Below are positions 1 to 7,356 of a stretch of 64,000 nucleotides of DNA, one piece after another. The position numbers were made by a program, and so were the translations under genes. Source of the stretch: Paludibacteraceae bacterium (GTDB taxonomy: Bacteria > Bacteroidota > Bacteroidia > Bacteroidales > Paludibacteraceae); the NCBI GenBank assembly GCA_028694915.1, contig JAQVJY010000003.1, positions 62,001 to 126,000 of the forward strand, read 5' to 3'. A model generated the notes under the pieces. That model searched no databases. It was given only the letters and a program-made list of their open reading frames with translations, and was not told where the DNA came from. Each line of letters opens with the position of its first letter. The stretch's first letter is position 1.

Positions 1-2
1 TA

Positions 3-233
3 AAATCAGGTGGTTATTGTGTTGTAAATGTTATGGATATAAGAAAGAAAAGTGAATTTTATCCACTGCATAGTGATTTATCTACTGCATTGAAAGAAAT
101 CGGATTTATCTATGACGATTTAATTATTTGGGATCGACAATCAGATTATAATAATATGCGACCTCTAGGATACCCATACAAATTTAGAATTAATAAAGTG
201 CATGAATATTTAATGATTTTCATAAAAAAATAA
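3..233 (+). CDS. DNA methyltransferase, C-terminal end only (5' truncated by window edge)
   Basis: The reading frame is open from the window edge, so this is the last 76 or so residues of a longer protein; an internal ATG at 33 is not the start. The tail reads G-G-Y-C-V-V-N-V, then FYPLHSDL, DDLIIWDRQSDYNNM and finally YKFRINKVHEYLMIF, the usual ending of amino-DNA methyltransferases of the N4-cytosine/N6-adenine family, where an 'R-x-N-K-x-H-E-Y/F' stretch closes the catalytic domain. The SAM-binding and catalytic (D/S/N)PP(Y/W) motifs lie outside the window. It stands 6 bases before the next gene and probably protects host DNA from the nuclease encoded at 1585-2061. Target sequence unknown. 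Confidence 0.75.
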   Translation, partial: KSGGYCVVNVMDIRKKSEFYPLHSDLSTALKEIGFIYDDLIIWDRQSDYNNMRPLGYPYKFRINKVHEYLMIFIKK

Positions 234-239
234 TGACTC

Positions 240-689
240 ATGACTGATCAAGAATTTTACACTGTTTTAGGATATCTTACAAATCCTACAAGAGAAACAA
301 ACATCGAAGTTGAGTTACCATCACAAAGACAAACTCGTTTTATTTCTGAGTATGCTTCATGGACAAACAATCACCCTTTGCCATTAAAAACCTCTACAGC
401 TCCTTATTATGTTTGGCCTATTGGTACAAACAAATACGGATTAGAAGTTCGTTTATATTTTATTTCTAACAATAATATGCCACAAATTCTCGATGCAATG
501 TTAGAGCCTCGCAAAATTCAGAACAGACCTAGTTATGAAAATTGGGAGAGAAGAATAAGCTTAAAAGACCATATTATACCATTTTTACAAAAAGGTTTTG
601 TTTTAGGTCGAGTACAAGATAAAAATAGAATTAGAACTTTTGTCCCAGCCCAATTCTTTGCAAATTTCGAATATGGTTATAACCTTTAA
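240..689 (+). CDS. hypothetical protein of the restriction-modification-like cassette
   Basis: This 149-residue protein belongs to no family I recognise. It has no signal peptide or membrane segment, is rich in aromatic and basic residues, and starts 6 bases after the methyltransferase stop and ends 11 bases before the LAGLIDADG-like gene, so it is almost certainly cotranscribed with them. Visible stretches include YYVWPIGTNKYGLEVRLYF near residues 60-80 and a basic, hydrophobic C-terminal third. By position it could be a restriction subunit, a specificity or control protein, or a small nuclease of unrecognised fold. AT content is clearly higher than in the genes from 2.2 kb onward, which fits acquisition of the cassette by transfer. 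Confidence 0.7.
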   Translation: MTDQEFYTVLGYLTNPTRETNIEVELPSQRQTRFISEYASWTNNHPLPLKTSTAPYYVWPIGTNKYGLEVRLYFISNNNMPQILDAMLEPRKIQNRPSYENWERRISLKDHIIPFLQKGFVLGRVQDKNRIRTFVPAQFFANFEYGYNL

Positions 690-700
690 GCTAATAAAAT

Positions 701-1588
701 ATGAATACAGAAATGTCATATTTACTTGGATTAATATCTGGAAACGGTGAAATAAAAAGAGGTGCAACTGAAACTATAATCTCAATTGATATTCCACACA
801 AAAAGTTAGTTACAGAAAACGATCAAGATGTAAAAATATATGTAAAGGCTAGTATCTCGGACATTCGAGGAATAATTGAGCCACTTATTGGCACTGGTAT
901 TATTTATACACAACAAGATACAAATACTATTTTGTCTTTCTGTAAACCAAATACCGATTATTTGATGAGAGAGATATTAAGATATGTAGGTCGTGCCTCA
1001 TCACATGAGAACATTCGTATCAGCAAAGATATGTTTTCTTTTAGCCAAGTTGAAAAAATATATTTTCTTAGAGGCTTTGCAGATACTACTGGGTACATTA
1101 GGAGAAGTAATTATTTCTTTGAACCATATTGTCATCGAGTATATTTAGAAATTCCACATAATTGGGAACTTGTGATTGATGTATGTAATCTGTTAAAAGA
1201 TGTTGATATTCCTGTTCAGACTATTGATTGGGCTCACCCAAACATGAGAGATGGCAACTTGACTAAATATAAACAAGGTAAACCAAATTTCTGGAAGAAA
1301 GAACATCAGTTAAAAATATGGGCAAATGAATTTGAAAAAATCGGTTTCGCTGTTTTACATAAGAAAGAAGCGTTATCAATTTTTTCCGAAGAATTGATTG
1401 ACGGAATTATTGACAGAGGGAAAAATGTTGCTTCCTTCACTCACAGATACTATTGGGAAGGAAGAGAATCAAATAAAATTAAACCTATACATCCATCCGA
1501 GAACGATATGTTTATTCCAGATTCCATACGTGGTAAACATTATTCTTCATGGAAGGAAATTGCAAAAAACTTAGGATATAAGAAATGA
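701..1588 (+). CDS. degenerate LAGLIDADG-fold protein, putative DNA-recognition subunit of a restriction system
   Basis: The 295-residue protein carries two copies of a LAGLIDADG-like helix, YLLGLISGNGEI (motif at residues 8-16) and FLRGFADTTGYI (123-131), about 115 residues apart as in single-chain homing endonucleases. The acid that binds metal at position 8 of each motif is Asn15 in the first and Thr130 in the second, so cleavage activity is doubtful; Asp128 remains at position 6 of the second motif. No intein or intron context is seen: it is a free gene whose stop overlaps the start of the PD-(D/E)XK nuclease gene (ATGA). Loss of catalysis with retained DNA binding is known for the LAGLIDADG domain of WhiA. 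A target-recognition role for the neighbouring nuclease is my inference. Confidence 0.6.
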   Translation: MNTEMSYLLGLISGNGEIKRGATETIISIDIPHKKLVTENDQDVKIYVKASISDIRGIIEPLIGTGIIYTQQDTNTILSFCKPNTDYLMREILRYVGRASSHENIRISKDMFSFSQVEKIYFLRGFADTTGYIRRSNYFFEPYCHRVYLEIPHNWELVIDVCNLLKDVDIPVQTIDWAHPNMRDGNLTKYKQGKPNFWKKEHQLKIWANEFEKIGFAVLHKKEALSIFSEELIDGIIDRGKNVASFTHRYYWEGRESNKIKPIHPSENDMFIPDSIRGKHYSSWKEIAKNLGYKK

Positions 1589-2061
1589 GAGAGTTTGAGC
1601 TATACGAACCAATGAGAATTTGGTTGCAATCATACCTTGAATCAAATTATAAGCATCAAGAAATTATTACCATTGATGCACATAGCGAGCGCTTAGACAG
1701 AGTGCTTCGAAAATTTGGAATTCGATGTGATATTGCAACGGGAGTTGACATACAAATTGACATTTTAGGTATTGTAAAAAATGAACATTCATTTAAGCTA
1801 TTTTTTATAGAAGCAAAAAAAACAAGTTTGAATCTTCGTGATTTAGGTCAATTGTGGGCTTACTGCAAATTGATTGATCCGGAAGAAGCATTTTTGCTTA
1901 CTTCTGAAGATTTAGGAAGTCTAAATAAGATCTTAAATGTCTATAAAAGAGAAGACCTACTTGATTTTGGAGATGGAAAATTCATAAAAAAAATGAAAGT
2001 TGCAATTTGGAGCATTAAAACAAATTCTCCTAAAATGGAAACACTGATCCCCAAATTGTAA
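1585..2061 (+). CDS. PD-(D/E)XK superfamily nuclease, putative restriction endonuclease
   Basis: This 158-residue protein shows the PD-(D/E)XK core: Asp59 in QIDILGI, then the strand FFIEAKK giving Glu76-x-Lys78, followed by Gln89 in LGQLWAY, which resembles the Q-x-x-x-Y/W helix of RecB-like and restriction nucleases. It is small, essentially one catalytic domain with no obvious DNA-recognition domain. The ATGA overlap with the LAGLIDADG-like gene implies coupled translation and probably a complex in which the upstream protein supplies specificity. With the methyltransferase end at the window start the cassette reads as a restriction-modification system of unfamiliar make-up. Functional assignment rests on motifs and context only. 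Confidence 0.65.
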   Translation: MREFELYEPMRIWLQSYLESNYKHQEIITIDAHSERLDRVLRKFGIRCDIATGVDIQIDILGIVKNEHSFKLFFIEAKKTSLNLRDLGQLWAYCKLIDPEEAFLLTSEDLGSLNKILNVYKREDLLDFGDGKFIKKMKVAIWSIKTNSPKMETLIPKL

Positions 2062-2187
2062 TAAAAAAACAATATAGAAGACACCGCTCGGCGTAGGCTC
2101 TCCATACATCATCATAAACAGAAATTTTCTTGTTCATAACATCTAACAAGTTCATCTATCGCGTTCGACAACAAAAAATTAGAAAAC

Positions 2188-2682
2188 ATGAACAAAGCCT
2201 TGGTGATCATTGATATTCAAAACGATATCACAAAGAACTATAAAGACATCATTGGGAATATAAATAACGCCATCGATTGGGCGGTTCATCAAGGCATTCA
2301 CGTGGTTTATATTCGGCACGAAAATTTGTCCGATGGCACACGCACGTTTAAACCCAATACACGTGGGTCGGAATTAGTGTCGGATTTGAAAATGGTGTCC
2401 AACCATATTTTCACCAAAACCAAAGGGAACGCTTTAATCAGTGAGGAGTTCGCCGATTTTATTACTCAAAACGGCATAGATGAATTCTACATAACAGGAG
2501 CAGACGCCATTGCGTGTGTGAAATCGACCTGTTATAACTTGACGAAAACCAATTATCAAGTAAATGTGCTGTCAGATTGCATTACCAGTTATGATAAACG
2601 GAAAATTGACGAAATGCTCCGCTATTATGAGAGTAAAGGTTGTAAACTCATCCGTTTGAATGATTTCTGCTCAGCGTCGTGA
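2188..2682 (+). CDS. isochorismatase-like cysteine hydrolase
   Basis: A 164-residue cytoplasmic hydrolase of the isochorismatase/nicotinamidase superfamily. The triad is visible: Asp9 in ALVIIDIQND, Lys79 in FTKTKGNAL and Cys110 in YITGADAIACVKST, with the loop before the Cys matching the usual cis-peptide turn. Length is typical of stand-alone members. Substrate cannot be read from the sequence; related proteins hydrolyse nicotinamide, carbamoyl or other amide compounds. It begins 126 bases after the restriction-like cassette and ends 15 bases from the stop of the convergent cobalamin operon, so it is probably a single-gene unit. Base composition is like the host genes rather than the AT-rich cassette. 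Confidence 0.8.
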   Translation: MNKALVIIDIQNDITKNYKDIIGNINNAIDWAVHQGIHVVYIRHENLSDGTRTFKPNTRGSELVSDLKMVSNHIFTKTKGNALISEEFADFITQNGIDEFYITGADAIACVKSTCYNLTKTNYQVNVLSDCITSYDKRKIDEMLRYYESKGCKLIRLNDFCSAS

Positions 2683-2697
2683 TAAAATTAGGTCAAA

Positions 2698-3795
2698 TTA
2701 CCAACGCATCATCACTTTTTGTACTGCATTGCCAATTTTTACGAGGTAAACGCCTGGCGTAGCGATTTGAAAACTAGCTTGTTTCACAGCTGGCGACTGC
2801 GCCATACACACGCCCGAAACCGTGAAAATTTGAATCGGTTCGTAACCTGAATTTTCTACCGTGAGTTGTTGCCCCACCGAATAAATAAGTGCCGACGATG
2901 TGTGATAATCTGGCAAAGCTGTTGGCGTATGCAAATCCATCACTCCCGATACTTCGGTGGAACATTCGCCCGTCCAGCCATTATCTTGTAAAACGCCTGT
3001 GTAGATTTTTACAAAATCGATACCAGCCAACTGCACGGCTTGTCCCAAATTATCCACTGCCCATTCAATTTTGAATTGAGCACCTTCGCTATTATTCGGA
3101 GCGTTGTCGGCATAGCCAAATGCAAACGACGTCAATTGTGTGTACGAGCCTGTGCTCGATTTTACACCATTATTTGGCAAACGTGTGCCTTTAAATACCA
3201 AACTATCGACAGCTAGCCATTGCGGAAAATAACTCTGCGTGTGAAACGTATTTTTAGCTACAAAACCTGTGGAATCGCGGTTATCTTTCCAACGAATATA
3301 GTCGGCAATGTTACCTGTAGCTGCCTCTTTTTCAGCGGAAGGACGATAGTAAGTCACCTCGTAATTGGCCAATGTAGCTAGTTTACCAAATTCACTGCCA
3401 GCCAATTCGTACCACGTATCATCGGGCAAGCCGTTACCATTTTCATCAACTGAAACCATCACCACGCCTGGTTCGGCGTTATTAGAAAAAGCATTGCCAT
3501 TAATTTGAAAATCGTACGCATCAACCACATTAGCAATGGTGTGATCAAAACCCACCACCACGTAACCGCCCCAAGCGCCTAAAGTCAATACAGTTCCATT
3601 GGCTTTGCCCACCAAACAATCGTTCACTTTAGTCAACATAGCTTCGGCGTTGTCAGCCGAATCATACGCTGGCAATACATTAACAAATTGACCAGGAGCT
3701 GGCACAAATTCAAACACGCGCGACACGTAAGGCGACGCTGCCAACAACGGCAGAAAACCACACATTAAAACACCAAATAAAACATTTTTTTTCAT
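2698..3795 (-). CDS. T9SS-sorted surface protein of the cobalamin uptake operon
   Basis: The start at 3795 is preferred over an upstream in-frame ATG because it gives a clean signal peptide (MKKNVLFGVLMCGFLPLLAA) and leaves 5 bases to the preceding gene instead of an overlap. The 365-residue protein has a secreted body with GNGLPDDTWYEL near residue 125, typical of surface proteins found with BtuB/BtuG loci of Bacteroidota, and ends in a type A T9SS sorting domain (QIFTVSGVCMAQ, then GVYLVKIGN, final residues KVMMRW). As last gene of a riboswitch-controlled operon it probably helps bind or deliver corrinoids outside the cell, a role like BtuH; that role is inferred. A T9SS tail in place of a lipid anchor is noteworthy. 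Confidence 0.8.
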   Translation of the reverse strand: MKKNVLFGVLMCGFLPLLAASPYVSRVFEFVPAPGQFVNVLPAYDSADNAEAMLTKVNDCLVGKANGTVLTLGAWGGYVVVGFDHTIANVVDAYDFQINGNAFSNNAEPGVVMVSVDENGNGLPDDTWYELAGSEFGKLATLANYEVTYYRPSAEKEAATGNIADYIRWKDNRDSTGFVAKNTFHTQSYFPQWLAVDSLVFKGTRLPNNGVKSSTGSYTQLTSFAFGYADNAPNNSEGAQFKIEWAVDNLGQAVQLAGIDFVKIYTGVLQDNGWTGECSTEVSGVMDLHTPTALPDYHTSSALIYSVGQQLTVENSGYEPIQIFTVSGVCMAQSPAVKQASFQIATPGVYLVKIGNAVQKVMMRW

Positions 3796-3800
3796 AGCAG

Positions 3801-4934
3801 TTATTTTTTCAAAAAGGCAAAATGAGCGGGAATATCGCCCGTAGTAGCTTGCCATTTCAGTTTTCCTTGAGCGGTGAAACAATACAAGGTGCCAGGCACT
3901 AAATAATTTTGTGCATCACTCACAAAAATATCATGATTTTCAGGATTCACCGTAATACCATATGGCCGTTTTATCTGCTGTTCAGTGCCGTCGGTAATAA
4001 AATTAGTTGCGACTTGACGTTTTTGTTTTACATCGTACAGGCCATACGAAATAGTATTGGCGCCCGTATTATTATTCCAACCCACATTGATAAAATATAA
4101 ACTATCGCCAGCGATGCACAAATTACTAGCAGCGAAATTCAACGTATCACTCACCGTATTAGTAGCCGCATCAATCACATACGTATTGGCACCCACACCT
4201 TGGTAATCGCCACGCGAGGTGACATAAATGCGTCCGTAAGCATCTTTGCGCAGGCGATGCAAATTGATAGCTACATCAATTTTTTGAATTTCGGTAAATG
4301 TGGTTAAATCAATTACCGACACAGTTCTATCATAATTTGGTACACGATAACCGCCCGAATTGGCGACATACAAGTTATTGTTGACCACCACCAACTCTTC
4401 GGGTTGATAACCAACCGCCACTTCGCGCGTTACTTGCAACGAAGCGGTATCAAATTCCGCCACATAACCTAAGCGGGCATTCGGGTCGATAGAAACGGGA
4501 CCAGAATAAGACGACACGTAACCTTTGCCATTGTGAAACGTGAGATAACGACCATTCGGAATGGCAATCGTGGCAATATGGCGTGCCGAGGCAGCATCCA
4601 TCACTTCCACCAAGTGCGAGCAATTGATAACTGCATAGAGTTTAGAGCCATAAATTTGTAAATCATTGCCCACATCGCCCAACTCTTTCACCACTTCCGG
4701 ATTACGTGTTGGAAAGATATTGCACGTATACTTGCCCGAATAATCAAAATAATCGAGCGTACAGCTATTACTGCCCATATTTCCTTCGTTGAGCACGTAC
4801 AAACCTTTAATGTGTGAGAGATTAGCTGCGGTGTCCACAACGTCAATCATAGGTGGTTGCGGTGGCAACACTTTGCGACAACTAAATGCCACGCAAGCGA
4901 TGGCTATGATAAAAAGAGCTTTTCTAAATTTCAT
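3801..4934 (-). CDS. btuG: BtuG-like beta-propeller cobalamin-binding surface lipoprotein
   Basis: A 377-residue protein with an N-terminal signal and a lipobox-like end (AFSC, Cys19), followed by repeated blades typical of YncE/DUF5074 beta-propellers: YVLNEGNMGS at about 46, then YAVINCSHLVEVMD, GYVAEFDTASL, VSVIDLTTF and YVIDAATNT. In Bacteroides the BtuG propeller sits on the outer membrane over the TonB-dependent transporter BtuB and captures vitamin B12 with very high affinity. Here it lies 21 bases downstream of the transporter in a riboswitch-controlled operon, which supports the same role. It is not in a nutrient-utilisation locus with SusC/SusD, so other propeller functions are less likely. 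Sequence identity to BtuG could not be measured here. Confidence 0.75.
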   Translation of the reverse strand: MKFRKALFIIAIACVAFSCRKVLPPQPPMIDVVDTAANLSHIKGLYVLNEGNMGSNSCTLDYFDYSGKYTCNIFPTRNPEVVKELGDVGNDLQIYGSKLYAVINCSHLVEVMDAASARHIATIAIPNGRYLTFHNGKGYVSSYSGPVSIDPNARLGYVAEFDTASLQVTREVAVGYQPEELVVVNNNLYVANSGGYRVPNYDRTVSVIDLTTFTEIQKIDVAINLHRLRKDAYGRIYVTSRGDYQGVGANTYVIDAATNTVSDTLNFAASNLCIAGDSLYFINVGWNNNTGANTISYGLYDVKQKRQVATNFITDGTEQQIKRPYGITVNPENHDIFVSDAQNYLVPGTLYCFTAQGKLKWQATTGDIPAHFAFLKK

Positions 4935-4955
4935 GATCTGTTATATTGAATTTCA

Positions 4956-6986
4956 CTAAAACTTCACTTGAGCTATCACCCGAAAATTGGTGCCCGGCAT
5001 CGGATAACTGCGCACCACTTCATACTGCTGATTCAGCAAATTATTCACTTCAGCGGTGAGTTGTAAATCGACTGTTTTCCATGTCAGCTTTTTCGACACC
5101 GACATATCGTGCGTATACCAAGGTTGCTCATAATTCACAGGAATATTGGCCGAAGCACTGTAACGTTCGCCGGTATAAATAAAGCTGTAATTGAACGACC
5201 AACTGTTGACCAACGCATTCAAAACCAACGAGCCACTGTGCCACGGAATATAAGGAATTTGACCGCCATAATAGGGCGACGACGGATCGCCTAAATCGTG
5301 TGCTTGCTGATACGTGTAATTCAGCCGCGCATTCAAACTAATCTGTTTGGCAAGAGTGAAATTGGTCTGTACCATCACATCGGTTCCTACAATTTCTACA
5401 TAACCTAGATTAATCATCGTCCACCGAAAAAAGTTGGAAGTGGGCGTGGCAATAATTTTATTGGTAACTTGATTGAAATAGCCGTCCACTTGGCACGTAA
5501 ATAGCGACAAAATACCATCAAACGGTTGATTATACGTGAAGCCTACATTATACTGAGTCGTTTCTTCAGGTTTTAGATAGACATTGCCAATAAACGTGTA
5601 ATACAAATCGTTGAACGTAGGCATGCGCATACTCTGTTTGTAAAATGCGCGTAAATTGAGGTCTATTTTCTTAAACGGTTGATACGATAAATAGAACGCT
5701 GGCGCAAGATGAAATTGATTGGCCGCCGAAAGCGTGTCGGTATTAATTTTATCGTACACATACGTGGCTAACAAGCTTGCTTGACATTTGAATTGATCGA
5801 AATAAAAAGCAGTAGCCAACGCACCCATAGCCGTGTAGCGATTAGGATGAACAAAGTTGTACAAATTGGCATCCAAACCATTCCATTGTACATCGACCGA
5901 CAGATTGGCGTCCCAAAAATCGAACAACTGAAACCGATTGGCATTGGACAAATAAACTTCTTGTTGGCGGTACACATTATTCACATACATCAAACTCGCA
6001 TCACGATTTGGATCGGCTAAATAGTGCAAATAATCGTACGCATATTTGCCTTTTAGCATCAACGAATAGACGTCGCCAAACGCTTTTTGAAACGACGATT
6101 GTAGAAAAAAGTTAGAATCCCACTGGCGGTCTTCGTGGGTGAATTTACCACGCACCACCGCACCAGGATAACCACGTTCCGAATTGTAGAAATAGGCTTT
6201 TGTGCGCCAGTTTCCATCGGTCACTTTGCCATACAAACCAAGTTCAGCACGCAACGCATTCACGTCGCCATTTTGACGAACCGCTGTGGTGTCGTAGCCA
6301 CCCAATGTTTGATAGGTAAATTTATAGCGACCTGTGGTATATAAATACTCCACACTCGACGACAGTGACACTTTTTCGGTCAATTTTTGTTCCCATAAAA
6401 ACGAGGGATTCACGGTCCAAAAGGAACCAGCTTTGAGTGTTCCCGTCACGTGATAAGTTTCGCCTGTTTCAAAATACGGTGCTTTCGACTGCATATACAC
6501 ATTGCCCGAAGACCCAAAATCTTTGGCCGACTGGAAACTGCTATTTTTTTCGCCATTATACAAGGTAATGGACTCCATATTATCAAGCGAAAATTTGCCT
6601 AAATCAATCGTGCCATTCTGCGCATTCCCCAATTCAATACCATCATAAAATACGCCGACGTGATTGGTTCCCATGCTGCGAATGTTGATGGTTTTAAGCC
6701 CACCAATACCACCATAATCTTTAATTTGCATGCCCGAGAAATAGCGCAACGCATCGGCTACCGAATGGGAATTTAGATTTTCGAGTGCTGTACCCGACAA
6801 AATCTGTACTGGCGACACCGACTTAGGCATAAACCGTTGTGCCGAAACCGAAACTTCTGGAATTTTATAAATACGAGTAGTATCAACACGCAACGAATCC
6901 TGTCCAAAAATAGCCATAGAGCAACTCAAACAGAGAGCTACCCACACACATCGACGAGCCTTTAAAAATGTTGCAAAGTTGACCAT
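4956..6986 (-). CDS. btuB: TonB-dependent outer-membrane cobalamin receptor
   Basis: A 676-residue outer-membrane receptor. A signal peptide (hydrophobic segment to about residue 28) is followed by a plug domain with VQILSGTALENLNSHSVADAL, GGLKTINIRSMG and NHVGVFYDGIELGNAQNG, then a long alternating barrel with many Tyr/Trp-rich strands and a C-terminal strand ending in aromatic-rich NFRVIAQVKF, as needed for barrel insertion. Length is close to BtuB (about 600-680) and shorter than SusC receptors (about 1000), and no SusC-type N-terminal carboxypeptidase-like domain is present. It is the first gene after the cobalamin riboswitch and before the BtuG-like gene, so corrinoid import is the best call. 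Confidence 0.85.
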   Translation of the reverse strand: MVNFATFLKARRCVWVALCLSCSMAIFGQDSLRVDTTRIYKIPEVSVSAQRFMPKSVSPVQILSGTALENLNSHSVADALRYFSGMQIKDYGGIGGLKTINIRSMGTNHVGVFYDGIELGNAQNGTIDLGKFSLDNMESITLYNGEKNSSFQSAKDFGSSGNVYMQSKAPYFETGETYHVTGTLKAGSFWTVNPSFLWEQKLTEKVSLSSSVEYLYTTGRYKFTYQTLGGYDTTAVRQNGDVNALRAELGLYGKVTDGNWRTKAYFYNSERGYPGAVVRGKFTHEDRQWDSNFFLQSSFQKAFGDVYSLMLKGKYAYDYLHYLADPNRDASLMYVNNVYRQQEVYLSNANRFQLFDFWDANLSVDVQWNGLDANLYNFVHPNRYTAMGALATAFYFDQFKCQASLLATYVYDKINTDTLSAANQFHLAPAFYLSYQPFKKIDLNLRAFYKQSMRMPTFNDLYYTFIGNVYLKPEETTQYNVGFTYNQPFDGILSLFTCQVDGYFNQVTNKIIATPTSNFFRWTMINLGYVEIVGTDVMVQTNFTLAKQISLNARLNYTYQQAHDLGDPSSPYYGGQIPYIPWHSGSLVLNALVNSWSFNYSFIYTGERYSASANIPVNYEQPWYTHDMSVSKKLTWKTVDLQLTAEVNNLLNQQYEVVRSYPMPGTNFRVIAQVKF

Positions 6987-6994
6987 AATGACTG

Positions 6995-7013
6995 CACTCT
7001 TTCCTCGAGAGTG
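6995..7013 (-). promoter_or_regulatory. small hairpin between riboswitch and btuB start, possible expression platform
   Basis: On the minus strand CACTCT and AGAGTG form a 6-bp stem with a 7-base loop (CGAGGAA), ending 8 bases before the btuB ATG. No U-run follows, so it is not an intrinsic terminator. It could hide the initiation region when cobalamin is bound, which fits translational control of Bacteroidota cobalamin riboswitches. The regulatory role is inferred from position. Confidence 0.4.
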
Positions 7014-7029
7014 AAAGTTAATTGTGTAA

Positions 7030-7205
7030 ACACTGGCAGGTCTTCTGACTTGTTTTTACGTTGCACTTGCCTTCCCAAATTATCAGTGGCGTTGTAGTTG
7101 CAACCGATCAGCACGTAACTGATCTCAAACTTACAGCAGCGGGACTGTTTTCGACTTGCACGAAATTCCCTTTTAATCACGTTTTGCGATACGCAAAATG
7201 ATGTG
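7030..7205 (-). ncRNA. cobalamin riboswitch
   Basis: Reading the minus strand from 7205 down, the leader shows the conserved landmarks of the cobalamin aptamer: CACGTGATTAAAAGGGAA, then a GTGCAAGTC stem, ACAGTCCCGCTGCTGTAA, the B12 box core GCCACTG, GGGAAGGC, and closing AGTCAGAAGACCTGCC. It lies between a minus-strand promoter at 7219-7248 and the TonB receptor gene, and so controls the whole three-gene uptake operon. An open reading frame of 89 codons overlaps the aptamer and is not a gene. The exact aptamer ends are approximate. Confidence 0.93.
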
Positions 7206-7218
7206 AACCAATGCAGTG

Positions 7219-7248
7219 CAAAGATAGGCATATTTTTACAAATAACAA
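7219..7248 (-). promoter_or_regulatory. Bacteroidota-type promoter of the cobalamin operon
   Basis: On the minus strand TTG (7248-7246), 19 bases and TATCTTTG (7226-7219) match the -33/-7 consensus (TTG, 19-21 bases, TAnnTTTG). Transcription would start near 7213, just upstream of the aptamer. Confidence 0.75.
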
Positions 7249-7273
7249 CGCTAAAAGTTCATAAACTAAAATT

Positions 7274-7303
7274 TTGCAGTTTAAGTAACAATCCCTACCT
7301 TTG
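7274..7303 (+). promoter_or_regulatory. Bacteroidota-type promoter of pssA
   Basis: TTG (7274-7276), a 19-base spacer and TACCTTTG (7296-7303) match the -33/-7 consensus. It is divergent from the riboswitch promoter and would start a leader of roughly 50 bases before pssA. Confidence 0.75.
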
Positions 7304-7356
7304 TACGTTGCAGAATCAACTTTGCTAGCACATTACCTTTTTGTAAACATTTCGTT

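Noticed and set aside
6962..7231. 89-codon open frame on the minus strand upstream of btuB
   Set aside because: It runs across the cobalamin riboswitch aptamer and its start lies in the promoter element.
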